Source: Polyangiaceae bacterium
GTDB lineage: Bacteria; Myxococcota_A; Polyangia; Polyangiales; Polyangiaceae
Assembly (NCBI GenBank): GCA_041389725.1
Contig: JAWKRG010000005.1
Coordinates: 248,001-312,000, forward strand
Direction of reading: 5' to 3'
DNA length: 64,000 nucleotides
Under the pieces are notes generated by a model. The model made no database searches and was not told where the DNA came from. It saw nothing but the letters and a program-made list of their open reading frames with translations. The position numbers and the translations under genes are program-made. The stretch's first letter is position 1, and each line of letters opens with the position of its first letter. Below are positions 1 to 7,698 of the stretch, piece by piece.

Positions 1-509
1 ACGGTGTTGGCAACCAGCGCGCTCTTGGCGGCGACGTAGTTCGACTGTCCGCGATTGCCATGCCGCGACACGCTGGAGATGTTCACGATCACGCCCGGCC
101 GGGTTTCGCGTCGCACCATCTCGGCCACGACTTCACGCGCCATCAGCGTCGCGCCGGTCAGATTCACGCCAATCACCGCGTTCCAGGCGTCCGTGGACAG
201 CGTCTTCACTTCGCCTGTGGCCTTGTCCTTCTTGACCAGCAAGCCGTCGCGGATGATGCCGGCGTTGTTGACCAGGCCGTTCAACCCGCCGAGGGAGTCC
301 GCGGCCCAGGCCACCGCGTCGATCACGTCTTGTTCCTTGGACACGTCGACGTGACGTCGTGCGATGCCTTGTGGCAAGGCTTCGAGTCCCGCGTCGTCGA
401 CGTCGAAAGCGGCCACCTTTGCACCCGCGGCGTGCAGTCGCTGCGCAAAGTGCGCGCCCATGCCACGAGCCCCACCCGTCACGATTACTTTCAGATCTTC
501 GAGCTTCAT
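1..509 (-). CDS. SDR-family oxidoreductase, PhaB/FabG-like (3' end beyond left edge)
   Basis: Short-chain dehydrogenase/reductase; at least 169 residues are visible and the C-terminus lies outside the window. The N-terminus has the cofactor-binding glycine motif VTGGARGMG, then LVNNAG, and the catalytic region shows NISSVS followed by YVAAK (Tyr and Lys of the SDR active site). GGAGG stands 5 nt before the ATG at 509-507; a second ATG lies at 512. In a PHA locus beside phaC and phaR the likely job is NADPH-dependent reduction of acetoacetyl-CoA to (R)-3-hydroxybutyryl-CoA. A FabG-type 3-oxoacyl reductase cannot be excluded from the sequence alone. Confidence 0.8.
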   Translation of the reverse strand, partial: MKLEDLKVIVTGGARGMGAHFAQRLHAAGAKVAAFDVDDAGLEALPQGIARRHVDVSKEQDVIDAVAWAADSLGGLNGLVNNAGIIRDGLLVKKDKATGEVKTLSTDAWNAVIGVNLTGATLMAREVVAEMVRRETRPGVIVNISSVSRHGNRGQSNYVAAKSALVANT

Positions 510-598
510 CATTTCCTCCAAGAAGGAGCCCAGAACAGCGCGGGCGCGGCGTCCAGGGTCCGTGGGTTGGTCAAGCAGATGGCCGAACCAATCAATCC

Positions 599-1558
599 CT
601 AGGCCAACTTGCTAGAGAGCCAGCCGGCTAGCTTCGGATACAAAGTGCTGGCGGCGCGGGGGCCGACGACGGCGCCCACGTGTCCACCGGGAATGACCAG
701 CAGCTCCTGGTCCGTGGAGCCAGCATGCTTGCCGAGACCTTGCGCCGCGGCGGGCGGGCAGATCGTGTCGCGATCGGTAACCACGGTCAGGATGGGACAG
801 CGAATGTTGGCGAGATCCACGCGCTCTCCCCGCACGAAGTGCTGCTTCTGCACCAGCGCGTTCTGCTGATAGAGCTCGCGGATGTAGCGAACGTAGGCCT
901 GGGCTGGGAAGGAGATGTTCGCGCTCGCCCATTCTTCCAGGGTGCGGAACGCCTCCATCCTTTCGGGCTTGTCCAACTTGTCGAGCCAGCTCACCCATTT
1001 CGCGAGCTGCGCAGTGGGACGCAGGGCCACGAAGCCCGCCTGCATTTGCTCCGCGCGCATGTTGCCCGCCGAAGCAATCGCCTCCGGGTCGAACCAGCGG
1101 GGGTTCGTCATGTGCCCGAGGAACCCAGCTTCGGAGAAATCGATGGGGCCTGCCAGATTGACGAGTGCCTTGACGCGCTCGGGCTGAAGCGCAGCAAAGA
1201 TGCTGCTCAGAGTCCCGCCCATGCAGTAGCCGAGCACGCCAACCTGCGCGGCTCCGCTCTCGCGCTGCACGCGGCGAACCATCCGTGCCAGGCGGTCCAC
1301 GAGATCGTCCCAATCCAGGTAGCGATCTTCATCGTTGGGCGCGCCCCAATCGAGGCAGTACACGTCGAGCCCCGCGTCGACCAGAGCCGACGCCACTGAC
1401 GACCCTTGCTGGAGATCCAAGATGTACCAGCGGTTGATCAGAGACGGCACCAGCAGCACCGGTGCGGCCGCTGACTTCGCCTGGGCGCCGCGGAAGCGGT
1501 AGAGCTTCGCGGTGCCGTCGCGGAACAGGGTGTCTTTGGGCGTCGGCTCGGCGGGCAT
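599..1558 (-). CDS. phaC: Class III-like poly(R)-hydroxyalkanoate synthase PhaC
   Basis: 319 residues, the short length typical of class III synthases. It polymerises (R)-3-hydroxyacyl-CoA into PHA at the granule surface. The alpha/beta-hydrolase fold carries the lipase-like box GYCMGG with Cys112 as nucleophile, Asp264 in TDRDTICPP and His293 in GGHVG, plus the family signature VPSLINRWYILDL near residue 37. The start follows the stop of the phasin-like gene by 2 nt, with GGAG overlapping that stop, so the two are co-transcribed. Longer upstream starts would overlap the whole phasin gene and were rejected. No full-length PhaE is adjacent; a short PhaE-like protein lies at 7404. Confidence 0.9.
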   Translation of the reverse strand: MPAEPTPKDTLFRDGTAKLYRFRGAQAKSAAAPVLLVPSLINRWYILDLQQGSSVASALVDAGLDVYCLDWGAPNDEDRYLDWDDLVDRLARMVRRVQRESGAAQVGVLGYCMGGTLSSIFAALQPERVKALVNLAGPIDFSEAGFLGHMTNPRWFDPEAIASAGNMRAEQMQAGFVALRPTAQLAKWVSWLDKLDKPERMEAFRTLEEWASANISFPAQAYVRYIRELYQQNALVQKQHFVRGERVDLANIRCPILTVVTDRDTICPPAAAQGLGKHAGSTDQELLVIPGGHVGAVVGPRAASTLYPKLAGWLSSKLA

Positions 1559-1560
1559 GC

Positions 1561-1830
1561 TCACACTCCGCCGTTCATCATCTCGACGGACTTCTTGACG
1601 GTCTCCAGGCTCAGCTTCTGCCACTCGAGGGCGAGCTGGTGGGAGTAGGCCACGGACTCCTTCATCAGCTTGGCGCTCTCCTCGATGGCTTCCTGGGCGC
1701 GCTCGACGCCTTGGCCGGACAGCTTCTGCATCTGGCCATTGAGGCTTTCCAAGCGGTTCAGCTGCTCCTGGGCGGCCTTGTTCCAAGCGGTGAAAAATTG
1801 CTGCGGTTGCACAAAAGAGGGCATGAACAT
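1561..1830 (-). CDS. Phasin-like granule protein
   Basis: 89 residues, largely amphipathic helix with many Gln, Glu, Lys and Leu and no Cys. The N-terminal part (PQQFFTAWNKAAQEQLNRLE) and helical heptads resemble phasins, which coat PHA granules and set their size and number. It sits directly upstream of the PHA synthase and downstream of phaR, the usual place for a phasin. GGAAG is 6 nt before the ATG. An inverted repeat that could bind PhaR lies about 90 nt upstream at 1920-1936, so repression by PhaR is likely. A very small PhaE-type partner of the synthase is the alternative. Confidence 0.7.
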   Translation of the reverse strand: MFMPSFVQPQQFFTAWNKAAQEQLNRLESLNGQMQKLSGQGVERAQEAIEESAKLMKESVAYSHQLALEWQKLSLETVKKSVEMMNGGV

Positions 1831-1919
1831 GACAGACTTCCTTGCTTCGAGAATCAGCAGCCAACCCGGCCGCCAGTGCCCGAATCAGTAATTCCCGCTC
1901 GCAACCCTGTCAAGCAAAA

Positions 1920-1936
1920 ATGTTGCGGCGCAACAT
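1920..1936. promoter_or_regulatory. Candidate PhaR operator upstream of the phasin-phaC pair
   Basis: Perfect inverted repeat ATGTTGC-GGC-GCAACAT lying between the end of phaR and the start of the phasin gene. PhaR proteins are known to bind TGC-rich palindromes of the form TGC-N3/4-GCA. The 7-bp AT-containing arms make this far less likely by chance than the bare core. Confidence 0.6.
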
Positions 1937-2499
1937 CAACTGCCGCCACGTTTGCGCTTTGGCTTGCTGCGGCGCAGCTCCTTCTTCAGCGCTTCCAGCT
2001 CCTGGCGCAAGGACTGGACGTCGCTGTCGCGGCGCTCTTCCGCAGGAGGGGGACTCGGCATTGGCTCTCGCGCTGGCGGCGGCGGTGGCGCGCCTGCCCA
2101 GGGGTTGATGCCCGAGAACATGCGCGCCAAGGCCTCACCGGCAGAGAAGGGAACGGACGCCAGTGGGAAGTAGGGCCGCATGGCCTGAGCACCGTGCTTG
2201 GCCTGCAGGTAGAGGTCCAAGGTGACGGCGACGTATTGCCCGAAAAACTCAGCCAAAGCGTCGTCCTTCATGCGCACCAAGCGCATCAGCACCGGCACCG
2301 GAAGGAGCTTGGCGGCGCTCGTCTCCAAGATCACCTGCGTCAGCGTCGCTTGGGTCAGGTCCTCGCCAGTCTTGGCGTCGACCACCGCAACGTCGGAGCC
2401 AGCGCGGATCTTCTCCGTCAACTCGTCGAGGGTGATGTAGCGGCTCTCCTCCGTGTCGTAGAGACGGCGGTTGGAGTATTTCTTGATCACGACGGCCAC
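1936..2499 (-). CDS. phaR: PHA synthesis regulator PhaR
   Basis: 187 residues. The N-terminal PHB_acc_N DNA-binding domain is clear: IKKYSNRRLYDT at residues 5-16 and SRYITLDEL just after. A second PHB_acc helical region follows to about residue 105, then a Pro-rich linker and a basic tail ending KPKRKRGG. PhaR represses phasin and PHA genes and is released when it binds nascent PHA. The start is GTG (a second in-frame GTG is three codons later). Several TGC-N3-GCA inverted repeats lie in its own upstream region, which suggests autorepression and control of the divergent operon. Confidence 0.93.
   Translation of the reverse strand: MAVVIKKYSNRRLYDTEESRYITLDELTEKIRAGSDVAVVDAKTGEDLTQATLTQVILETSAAKLLPVPVLMRLVRMKDDALAEFFGQYVAVTLDLYLQAKHGAQAMRPYFPLASVPFSAGEALARMFSGINPWAGAPPPPPAREPMPSPPPAEERRDSDVQSLRQELEALKKELRRSKPKRKRGGS
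1966..1978. promoter_or_regulatory. PhaR-like inverted repeat inside the phaR 3' end
   Basis: Perfect GCTGC-GGC-GCAGC within the codons for LRRS near the phaR C-terminus, 30 bp from the 1920-1936 repeat. It could be a second half of the phasin control region, but GC-rich palindromes in coding DNA arise readily by chance. Confidence 0.25.
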
Positions 2500-2511
2500 G
2501 AGACGGATCTA

Positions 2512-2522
2512 CTGCGCCGCAG
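2512..2522. promoter_or_regulatory. Candidate PhaR operator proximal to phaR
   Basis: CTGC-GCC-GCAG, a perfect inverted repeat with the CTGC-N3-GCAG form reported for PhaR targets, 13 nt upstream of the phaR start codon. Its position would block phaR transcription or translation initiation. Confidence 0.5.
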
Positions 2523-2565
2523 CATGGAAGTGCAAGGCGAAAAACCCACATTTCCCACAAATGCG

Positions 2566-2580
2566 TTTTGCGGTGCAAAA
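2566..2580. promoter_or_regulatory. Candidate PhaR operator in the phaR/lipoprotein divergent region
   Basis: TTTTGC-GGT-GCAAAA, perfect 6-bp arms around the same 3-bp spacing as the other repeats. It lies mid-way in the 128-bp region between phaR and the divergent operon, 7 bp upstream of a TTGACC hexamer at 2587-2592. Confidence 0.6.
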
Positions 2581-2586
2581 AACGCC

Positions 2587-2615
2587 TTGACCACCCCGCC
2601 CTCAGGAGATATCCA
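2587..2615 (+). promoter_or_regulatory. Weak sigma-70-like promoter for the plus-strand PHA operon
   Basis: TTGACC at 2587-2592 (5 of 6 to the -35 consensus), 17 bp, then TATCCA at 2610-2615 (weak -10). A start near 2622 would leave a leader of only a few bases before the ATG at 2628, consistent with the absence of a well-spaced ribosome-binding site there. Confidence 0.3.
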
Positions 2616-2627
2616 TCCTGCGACGTC

Positions 2628-2644
2628 ATGCTGCGGTGCAACAT
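2628..2644. promoter_or_regulatory. Candidate PhaR operator over the start of the plus-strand operon
   Basis: ATGCTGC-GGT-GCAACAT, an inverted repeat with one mismatch that coincides exactly with the start codon of the first plus-strand gene. With the two sites toward phaR it gives three spaced sites in the divergent control region. Confidence 0.5.
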
Positions 2645-3590
2645 CATCAGGCTCTCTGCGGTCGCGCTGCTGCTCTCGGGCTGCTCGGCATCCAATGGCG
2701 ACACGGATCAGTGTGAAACCGGCGCCGACTGCGCCAGTGGCGCCTGCAACGCTGGGCGCTGCGTCTCGACGGGAACTGGCGGCAGCTCGGGCACTGCCGG
2801 CGCGGGGGGCAGCGGCGCCGGGAGTGCTGGCGCGAGCGGCAGCTCCGGCTCTTCCGGCACGCCCAGCGGCGGAACTGGCGGCACCGTGACCTGCTTGCCG
2901 AACCAGGACGGGATCATCGAGCGTGCGGAAGTGCCCATCGCGGCGGGCCTGAACGCCAAGTTCCTGATCGGCATCGACGCCAAGGTCGGCACTGCCGGCG
3001 CGAAGCAGAGCGACGGAACGCGCATCTGGAACTTCGCGGACGCGCTCGCGGGCGATCACCTCACCGTGGTCGAGACTCGAGATCCAAGCGAGTATTGGTT
3101 CGGCCCGAAGTTCCCGTCGGCCAGCTACGTCACGCGCCTCTCGGACAGCTCGGATCTCCTCGGCGTCTTCCAGATCACGGACAAGGCACTGCTGCTCCTG
3201 GGCGTGGGTTCGCCGCAAGACGGCGTGACGCGGACCGAGTTGAAGTACGATCCGCCCGTCGTCACCCTGGCGTTTCCACTGACTGCACAGAAGAAGTGGA
3301 CGACGAGCAGCAACGTGACCGGCGTCGCCCAAGGCGCGCCAGTGGTCTATACGGAGAAGTACGACTTTTCCGTCGACGCCCACGGCGTGGCCAAGACGCC
3401 CTTCGCCGACTTCGACGTGCTGCGCGCCCAGGGTACCCTCACGCGCACGGTCGGCCTGCTGACCACCACGATTCGCAGCTTCGCCTTCGTGACCGAGTGT
3501 TTCGGCACGGTGGCGACGGTGACATCGAACGACAACGAACCCGTGGTGGAGTTCACCCAGGCCAAAGAGACGCGCCGCCTCTCACCGTGA
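2628..3590 (+). CDS. Lipoprotein of a PHA-locus family (paralogue of the gene at 6526)
   Basis: 320 residues. A lipoprotein signal ends in the lipobox LLSGC near residue 19, then a short Cys pair region, a Gly/Ser/Ala linker to about residue 80, and a folded domain from CLPNQDGIIERAEVP to the end. The domain matches the protein encoded at 6526 in order: CxPNxDGxIExxEV, then WxF, ALLLLG, YDPPV, FPxxxxxK, an FxTECF block, TSN and a final RR. I recognise no named family. It is the first gene of the plus-strand PHA operon and its start codon lies inside a PhaR-like repeat. The predicted location is the envelope, odd for a PHA gene cluster. Confidence 0.75.
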   Translation: MLRCNIIRLSAVALLLSGCSASNGDTDQCETGADCASGACNAGRCVSTGTGGSSGTAGAGGSGAGSAGASGSSGSSGTPSGGTGGTVTCLPNQDGIIERAEVPIAAGLNAKFLIGIDAKVGTAGAKQSDGTRIWNFADALAGDHLTVVETRDPSEYWFGPKFPSASYVTRLSDSSDLLGVFQITDKALLLLGVGSPQDGVTRTELKYDPPVVTLAFPLTAQKKWTTSSNVTGVAQGAPVVYTEKYDFSVDAHGVAKTPFADFDVLRAQGTLTRTVGLLTTTIRSFAFVTECFGTVATVTSNDNEPVVEFTQAKETRRLSP

Positions 3591-3600
3591 GGGTTCAGTC

Positions 3601-4899
3601 GTGAGGCGTCGTTCCCCCTCCTGTCTCGCGTCGCCGTCGCATCAGCGCGTGTCGCCGCCGACGCAGCGCGCTGCATCGCAACCGCGGCACCGCAAAGCGT
3701 CGCCCGCGCACCACCGCGCCACGCTGCGCGCCGCCTCACCACGACCGCGACTGCGCTCCGTCCTCGTCGCCGCGCTCTTGGCCCTCGGGCCCTCGAGCGC
3801 TTGTTCCCCCGCGTTTCATCAGGGCGCGATGCCCGGCGAGCCGAAGGGCGCGACCTTCGCCAAGGTACAAGGCGCGCGCGTGCGCTTCGTGGACGAAGGC
3901 AAGGGCCCCGCCGTCGTGATGCTGCACGGCTTTGCCTCGTCCCTGGAAACTTGGGAGCGCGTGCGCCCCGCGCTGTCGCCACGCCATCGCGTGATCGCCC
4001 TCGATCTGAAGGGCTTCGGCTGGACCGATCGCCCCGAAGGCGACTACTCCCCGCGCGCCCAGGCCGAGCTCGTGCGTGCGCTGTTGGACCAGCGCGGGGT
4101 TCGCGACGTGGCCGTCGTGGCGCATTCCTGGGGCGCCTCCGTCGCGCTGCAGTTCGCCCTGGCATTCCCCGATCGCGTTCGACGTCTCGCCCTCTACGAC
4201 GCCTGGGTCTTCGAGGAGCAATTGCCCACGACCTTTCATTGGTCCCGCGCGGGCGGGGTCGGCGAAGTGCTGTTCGGCGCGTTCTACGACCAGAACCCCG
4301 ACGAGAAGATGGCGATGGCCTTCTTCGATCGCCGCTACGTCGACGAAAAGTTCGTCGAGGCCGTGGAGCGCGCGATGGAGCGACCGGGCACCACCGCCGC
4401 GGCGCTGCAGGCATCCCGCGACCAACGCTTCGCGGAAGTACAGCAGCGCTATCCGAAGATCGAAAAGCCCGCGCTATTGCTGTGGGGCCGCGAAGATCGC
4501 GTGACGCCGCTCAGCGTGGGTGAGCGCTTGGCGCGCACCCTGCCGAACTCGACGCTCAAGGTGTACCCGCGCTGCGGTCACTTCCCGATGATCGAAGCCG
4601 CGGCTGCATCGACACGGGATCTGGAGGCGTTCCTGGCCCAGGATCGCGCCGCGAGCGGCGAACGCGAAGACACCGCATCGTCCGCGGATGCCGGCGAATC
4701 CGCATCAAGCGGGAAGCCCGAGCATTCGACTGCGCCTCGCCCCAAGAATCCCGCGCATTCCGCCGCGACGCCCTCGGAATCGCCCGAAGCTCCTTCAGCG
4801 CCGCAGCCGTCCGCGCCGAGCCCCGCTGGCGTCGATGACGTCGGGGAGCGCAAGCCCCAACTATCCCCAAACCCCTTCGACAGGGGAGTTGGCAAGTGA
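3601..4899 (+). CDS. Exported alpha/beta hydrolase
   Basis: 432 residues. A basic, Ser/Pro/Arg-rich N-terminus of about 50 residues precedes a hydrophobic stretch (VLVAALLALG) and a Cys at residue 68, so it is either a lipoprotein with an imperfect lipobox or a signal-anchored protein. The hydrolase fold runs from about residue 85 to 345: oxyanion motif HGFA, nucleophile Ser176 in AHSWGAS, Asp299 in GREDRVTP and His327 in CGHFPM. The last 85 residues are Ser/Pro/Ala-rich. It starts with GTG 11 nt after the preceding gene, with GAGGG upstream, and its stop overlaps the next start. In this context an esterase for PHA oligomers or lipids is possible, but the substrate is unknown. Confidence 0.75.
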   Translation: MRRRSPSCLASPSHQRVSPPTQRAASQPRHRKASPAHHRATLRAASPRPRLRSVLVAALLALGPSSACSPAFHQGAMPGEPKGATFAKVQGARVRFVDEGKGPAVVMLHGFASSLETWERVRPALSPRHRVIALDLKGFGWTDRPEGDYSPRAQAELVRALLDQRGVRDVAVVAHSWGASVALQFALAFPDRVRRLALYDAWVFEEQLPTTFHWSRAGGVGEVLFGAFYDQNPDEKMAMAFFDRRYVDEKFVEAVERAMERPGTTAAALQASRDQRFAEVQQRYPKIEKPALLLWGREDRVTPLSVGERLARTLPNSTLKVYPRCGHFPMIEAAAASTRDLEAFLAQDRAASGEREDTASSADAGESASSGKPEHSTAPRPKNPAHSAATPSESPEAPSAPQPSAPSPAGVDDVGERKPQLSPNPFDRGVGK

Positions 4900-6470
4900 C
4901 GCGGTCGGCGCGCAGGTGGCTCGCGATCGCGGCGCTGTTCGCGACGCGCAGTGCAGCGGCAACGACCTTTGCCGACTACGGCAAGGACCTGGGCGCGGCT
5001 CCGGAAGAGACAGTACTGGTCGACGGCTCCTTCCGCACGCGCGCGGCGCTGCTCTACAACCTGGATCTCGACCGCGGACCGACGCCGTCGGGTCAGCTGC
5101 TCTACCCCGTGCCCCTGGATGACGTGACGGGACAGACGCTGACCCACGCGGACATGCGCTTGCGCATGGATGTGGCGCTGGTTGCACCGGGCGGCGGCGC
5201 AGCGGTGAAGCTGCGCTTGGACGCCCTGGACAACGTCGCCCTCGGCAGCCGTCCCGACGGAATTCCCACGGGCACCACGACGCAGCGTTCACCTGATGAT
5301 CCCCTCCGCATCAAACGCGCATGGGGGGAAGTGCTGACGCCTGTGGGTGTGCTGGCCGCGGGTCGCATGGGCGCGCACTGGGGTCTCGGGATCCTGGCGA
5401 ACGCCGGGGACTGCGCGGATTGCGACAGTGGGGACGCCGCCGATCGCGTCGCGTTCGTCACGCCCTTGCTCGATCACTACTGGGCTATCGCCTACGACTT
5501 CTCCGCCACGGGTCCCTTCGTTCCGGATCGCGCGGAGCATCGCCTGATCGACATCGCGCCGTCTGCGACGGTGCACACGGTGACCGCGGCGGTGATGCGC
5601 AGTCGCAGTGAGTGGGCGCGCGAACGGCGCAGCGCGGCCGACAAGCACACCATCGACTACGGTGCGTACGTGTCGCGTCGCTGGCAGCAGAAGGACGTGC
5701 CCGCTGGATACCTGCCGACCGCCACGCCCGTCGCCATCGACGATCGCCAAGTGATTTCGCGCGGCTACACCGCGACCGCGGCGGATCTGTGGCTGCGCTG
5801 GGTGGGGCCGGGCATTCGCGTGGAGCTCGAGGGAGCCTACCTCGATGCGAAGATCGACCAACCGTCGCTGATCCCGGGACTAGTCGTGCGCAAGGCGGCC
5901 ACTTCGAAACAATTCGGGATGGCGCTGCAGAGCGAGTTCGGCAAGCGCGAAAGCGCCGTAGGTGGCGGCATCGACGCGGGCTACGCGAGCGGCGACGCAG
6001 CGCCTGGTTTCGGCGCGTTTCCCAAGGTGGGAGCGGCGGCACCGGTGAAAGGTGACCTGGACGGAGCCCAGGCGCGGCCCCCCTTCGACAACACGGTCGA
6101 CAACTTCCGCTTTCACCCCGACTATCGCATCGATCGCATCCTGTTTCGCGAGATCATCGGCACCGTGACGGACGCCATGTATCTGCGACCGCACGGACGC
6201 GTCACGTTGCTCGACACACCGACGGGAACGCTTGGCTTCGATGTCGCGGTGATCGCATCGCGCGCCGCCGAGGCCAGCTCCACTCCGAGCGGCGAAGCAG
6301 GGCTCGGCGTCGAGTTCGATGAAACCCTGGCCTACCGTTCGCACGATGGGTTCGAGCTGGCGCTGGAACAGGCCACGCTCTTTCCCCTGGCCGGCTTCGA
6401 CAATCCTGTCCTCGGCCTCGAGGCGGAAAATGCTCAACTCTGGAGGGCACGTGTTGCGTTCTATTTCTAG
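4896..6470 (+). CDS. Outer-membrane beta-barrel candidate (TIGR04551-like)
   Basis: 524 residues with a cleavable signal peptide (MTRSARRWLAIAALFATRSA), alternating-hydrophobicity strands throughout and a terminal aromatic Phe, the usual mark of an outer-membrane barrel. The segment GRMGAHWGLGILANAGDCADCD recalls the large deltaproteobacterial envelope family TIGR04551, an attribution from memory that needs a profile search. The GTG start overlaps the stop of the hydrolase gene by 4 nt (GTGA), so translation is coupled. It may be a pore or transporter for substrates of the operon; that role is inference. Confidence 0.65.
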   Translation: MTRSARRWLAIAALFATRSAAATTFADYGKDLGAAPEETVLVDGSFRTRAALLYNLDLDRGPTPSGQLLYPVPLDDVTGQTLTHADMRLRMDVALVAPGGGAAVKLRLDALDNVALGSRPDGIPTGTTTQRSPDDPLRIKRAWGEVLTPVGVLAAGRMGAHWGLGILANAGDCADCDSGDAADRVAFVTPLLDHYWAIAYDFSATGPFVPDRAEHRLIDIAPSATVHTVTAAVMRSRSEWARERRSAADKHTIDYGAYVSRRWQQKDVPAGYLPTATPVAIDDRQVISRGYTATAADLWLRWVGPGIRVELEGAYLDAKIDQPSLIPGLVVRKAATSKQFGMALQSEFGKRESAVGGGIDAGYASGDAAPGFGAFPKVGAAAPVKGDLDGAQARPPFDNTVDNFRFHPDYRIDRILFREIIGTVTDAMYLRPHGRVTLLDTPTGTLGFDVAVIASRAAEASSTPSGEAGLGVEFDETLAYRSHDGFELALEQATLFPLAGFDNPVLGLEAENAQLWRARVAFYF

Positions 6471-6525
6471 AGCAGTGAACTGGCAGGCGGCTCCAGCGCA
6501 GCGAGTTGCCGCCAGCGTCGGTCGC

Positions 6526-7377
6526 ATGGCAGAGAACCGCGTCGGCAGCGCGCTCTTGGTCAGCGCCCTCGCCTTCGCAGCGTCGGCTTGCGGCGACAAC
6601 GAGACGGTGCCTCCCGAGCGCACGCCCTACACCGGCGGTGCTCCGGCGCCCCTCGAATGCGTACCAAACCTGGACGGCAAGATCGAGGCGAGCGAAGTTG
6701 CGCCGGCGATTGGGATCTCCGTCTCGTATCTGGTCTCGCCCTTCGGCGTGGAGCGCACGGTGAACCTCGCGGGGGCGCAAGGTGGATCCGGCACCGTGTG
6801 GGACTTCTCGACGGACTTCGCCGACGACCAAGAAGCGCGCATCAAGCCCTCGGCCATTGCCGGCAAGTGGTACGAAGGCAGCTTTCCCCCCGACGCCTTC
6901 GTGACGCCCTTCGATGCGGGAGGAAGTCTCGAGAACATCGGCCTCCACACGGACAGCGCCCTGCTGCTCTTGGGCTTGGCGTCCCGCGACGAGAATCCCG
7001 CGGAGGGCAAGACTTTGGTCGTCTATGATCCGCCCGTCGAAGTGCTGCGTTTTCCGATTCAGCCCGGCACCAAGTACGCATCGGTGGGCCAGGTCAAGAA
7101 CGGCATGATCCGCGGGTTGCCCTACGCCGGCAAGGACACTTACGAAGTCGAAGTGGACGAGCTCGGTAGCGTAGTGCTGCCCGCGCTCATCTTCAAACAA
7201 GCACATCGCGTGCGCACGCGCGTGACCGTCGAGCCGGCCGTGGGCAACGCGACGAGCCAACGTCAAGTGTCCTTCTTCACCGAGTGCTTCGCGGAAGTGG
7301 TGCGCGTGACCAGCAACACCGGCGAAGCCGCCGCGGACTTCACTACCGCCGCCGAAGTGCGGCGCATCGGATTCTAA
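6526..7377 (+). CDS. Second lipoprotein of the PHA-locus family
   Basis: 283 residues. The signal peptide has lipobox SAC-type (AASAC) near residue 22, a short linker, then the domain starting CVPNLDGKIEASEV and ending VRRIGF. It is a paralogue of the protein at 2628: both carry ALLLLG, YDPPV, a Phe-Pro strand, FxTECF and a final RR, but it lacks the long Gly linker. A GTG at 6451, 4 nt after GGAGG and overlapping the upstream gene, is an alternative start that would add 25 residues before the signal. Two lipoproteins of one family flanking an exported hydrolase and a barrel suggest an envelope complex. Confidence 0.7.
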   Translation: MAENRVGSALLVSALAFAASACGDNETVPPERTPYTGGAPAPLECVPNLDGKIEASEVAPAIGISVSYLVSPFGVERTVNLAGAQGGSGTVWDFSTDFADDQEARIKPSAIAGKWYEGSFPPDAFVTPFDAGGSLENIGLHTDSALLLLGLASRDENPAEGKTLVVYDPPVEVLRFPIQPGTKYASVGQVKNGMIRGLPYAGKDTYEVEVDELGSVVLPALIFKQAHRVRTRVTVEPAVGNATSQRQVSFFTECFAEVVRVTSNTGEAAADFTTAAEVRRIGF

Positions 7378-7403
7378 GCTTTGACCAGATCTAGGAGACC
7401 ACG

Positions 7404-7691
7404 ATGAACCCTTGGGAGCTGTACAAGAAGTATTTCAACGTCTGGGAAAACGCCACGGCTCAGTACCTGGAGCACTGGATGAAGAGTCCCCTGGTGCTGG
7501 AACCTGCCGGCGCATGGCTGAGCGCGATGATGAAGCTGAAGGCCCAGGCCGACGAAGGCGCCGCCAGCTTCTGGGGCAACCTGGGTTTGCCCACCAAGCG
7601 CGACCAAGAGCGCGCGCTGCACAAGTTGAATCAGCTGGAGAGCAAGCTGCTGGACTTGGAAGAGAAGCTCGCCGAGTACGAAGCGAAGTGA
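7404..7691 (+). CDS. Mini PhaE-like PHA synthase subunit / phasin
   Basis: 95 residues. The N-terminal half is an amphipathic helix (WELYKKYFNVWENATAQYLE). The C-terminal half carries LGLPTKRDQERALHKLNQLE, close to the conserved end of PhaE (LxLPTRxExDxLxxRLxxLE) and of some phasins, followed by a coiled coil. True PhaE is about 350 residues, so this is a greatly reduced version. AGGAG is 6 nt before the ATG. It lies 7 nt before the acyl-CoA synthetase gene and two genes before the second PhaC-like enzyme, for which it may be the partner or granule anchor. Confidence 0.65.
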   Translation: MNPWELYKKYFNVWENATAQYLEHWMKSPLVLEPAGAWLSAMMKLKAQADEGAASFWGNLGLPTKRDQERALHKLNQLESKLLDLEEKLAEYEAK

Positions 7692-7698
7692 GGGCGCG

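Noticed and set aside
370..400. Sequence like a tRNA T-arm (GGCTTCGAGTCCC)
   Set aside because: It lies inside the reductase gene, the flanking stems do not pair and no acceptor or anticodon arm is present.
1462..2889. Long open frame of 475 codons on the plus strand across phaC, the phasin gene and phaR
   Set aside because: It is a high-GC shadow of well-supported minus-strand genes and its translation has no domain or plausible start.
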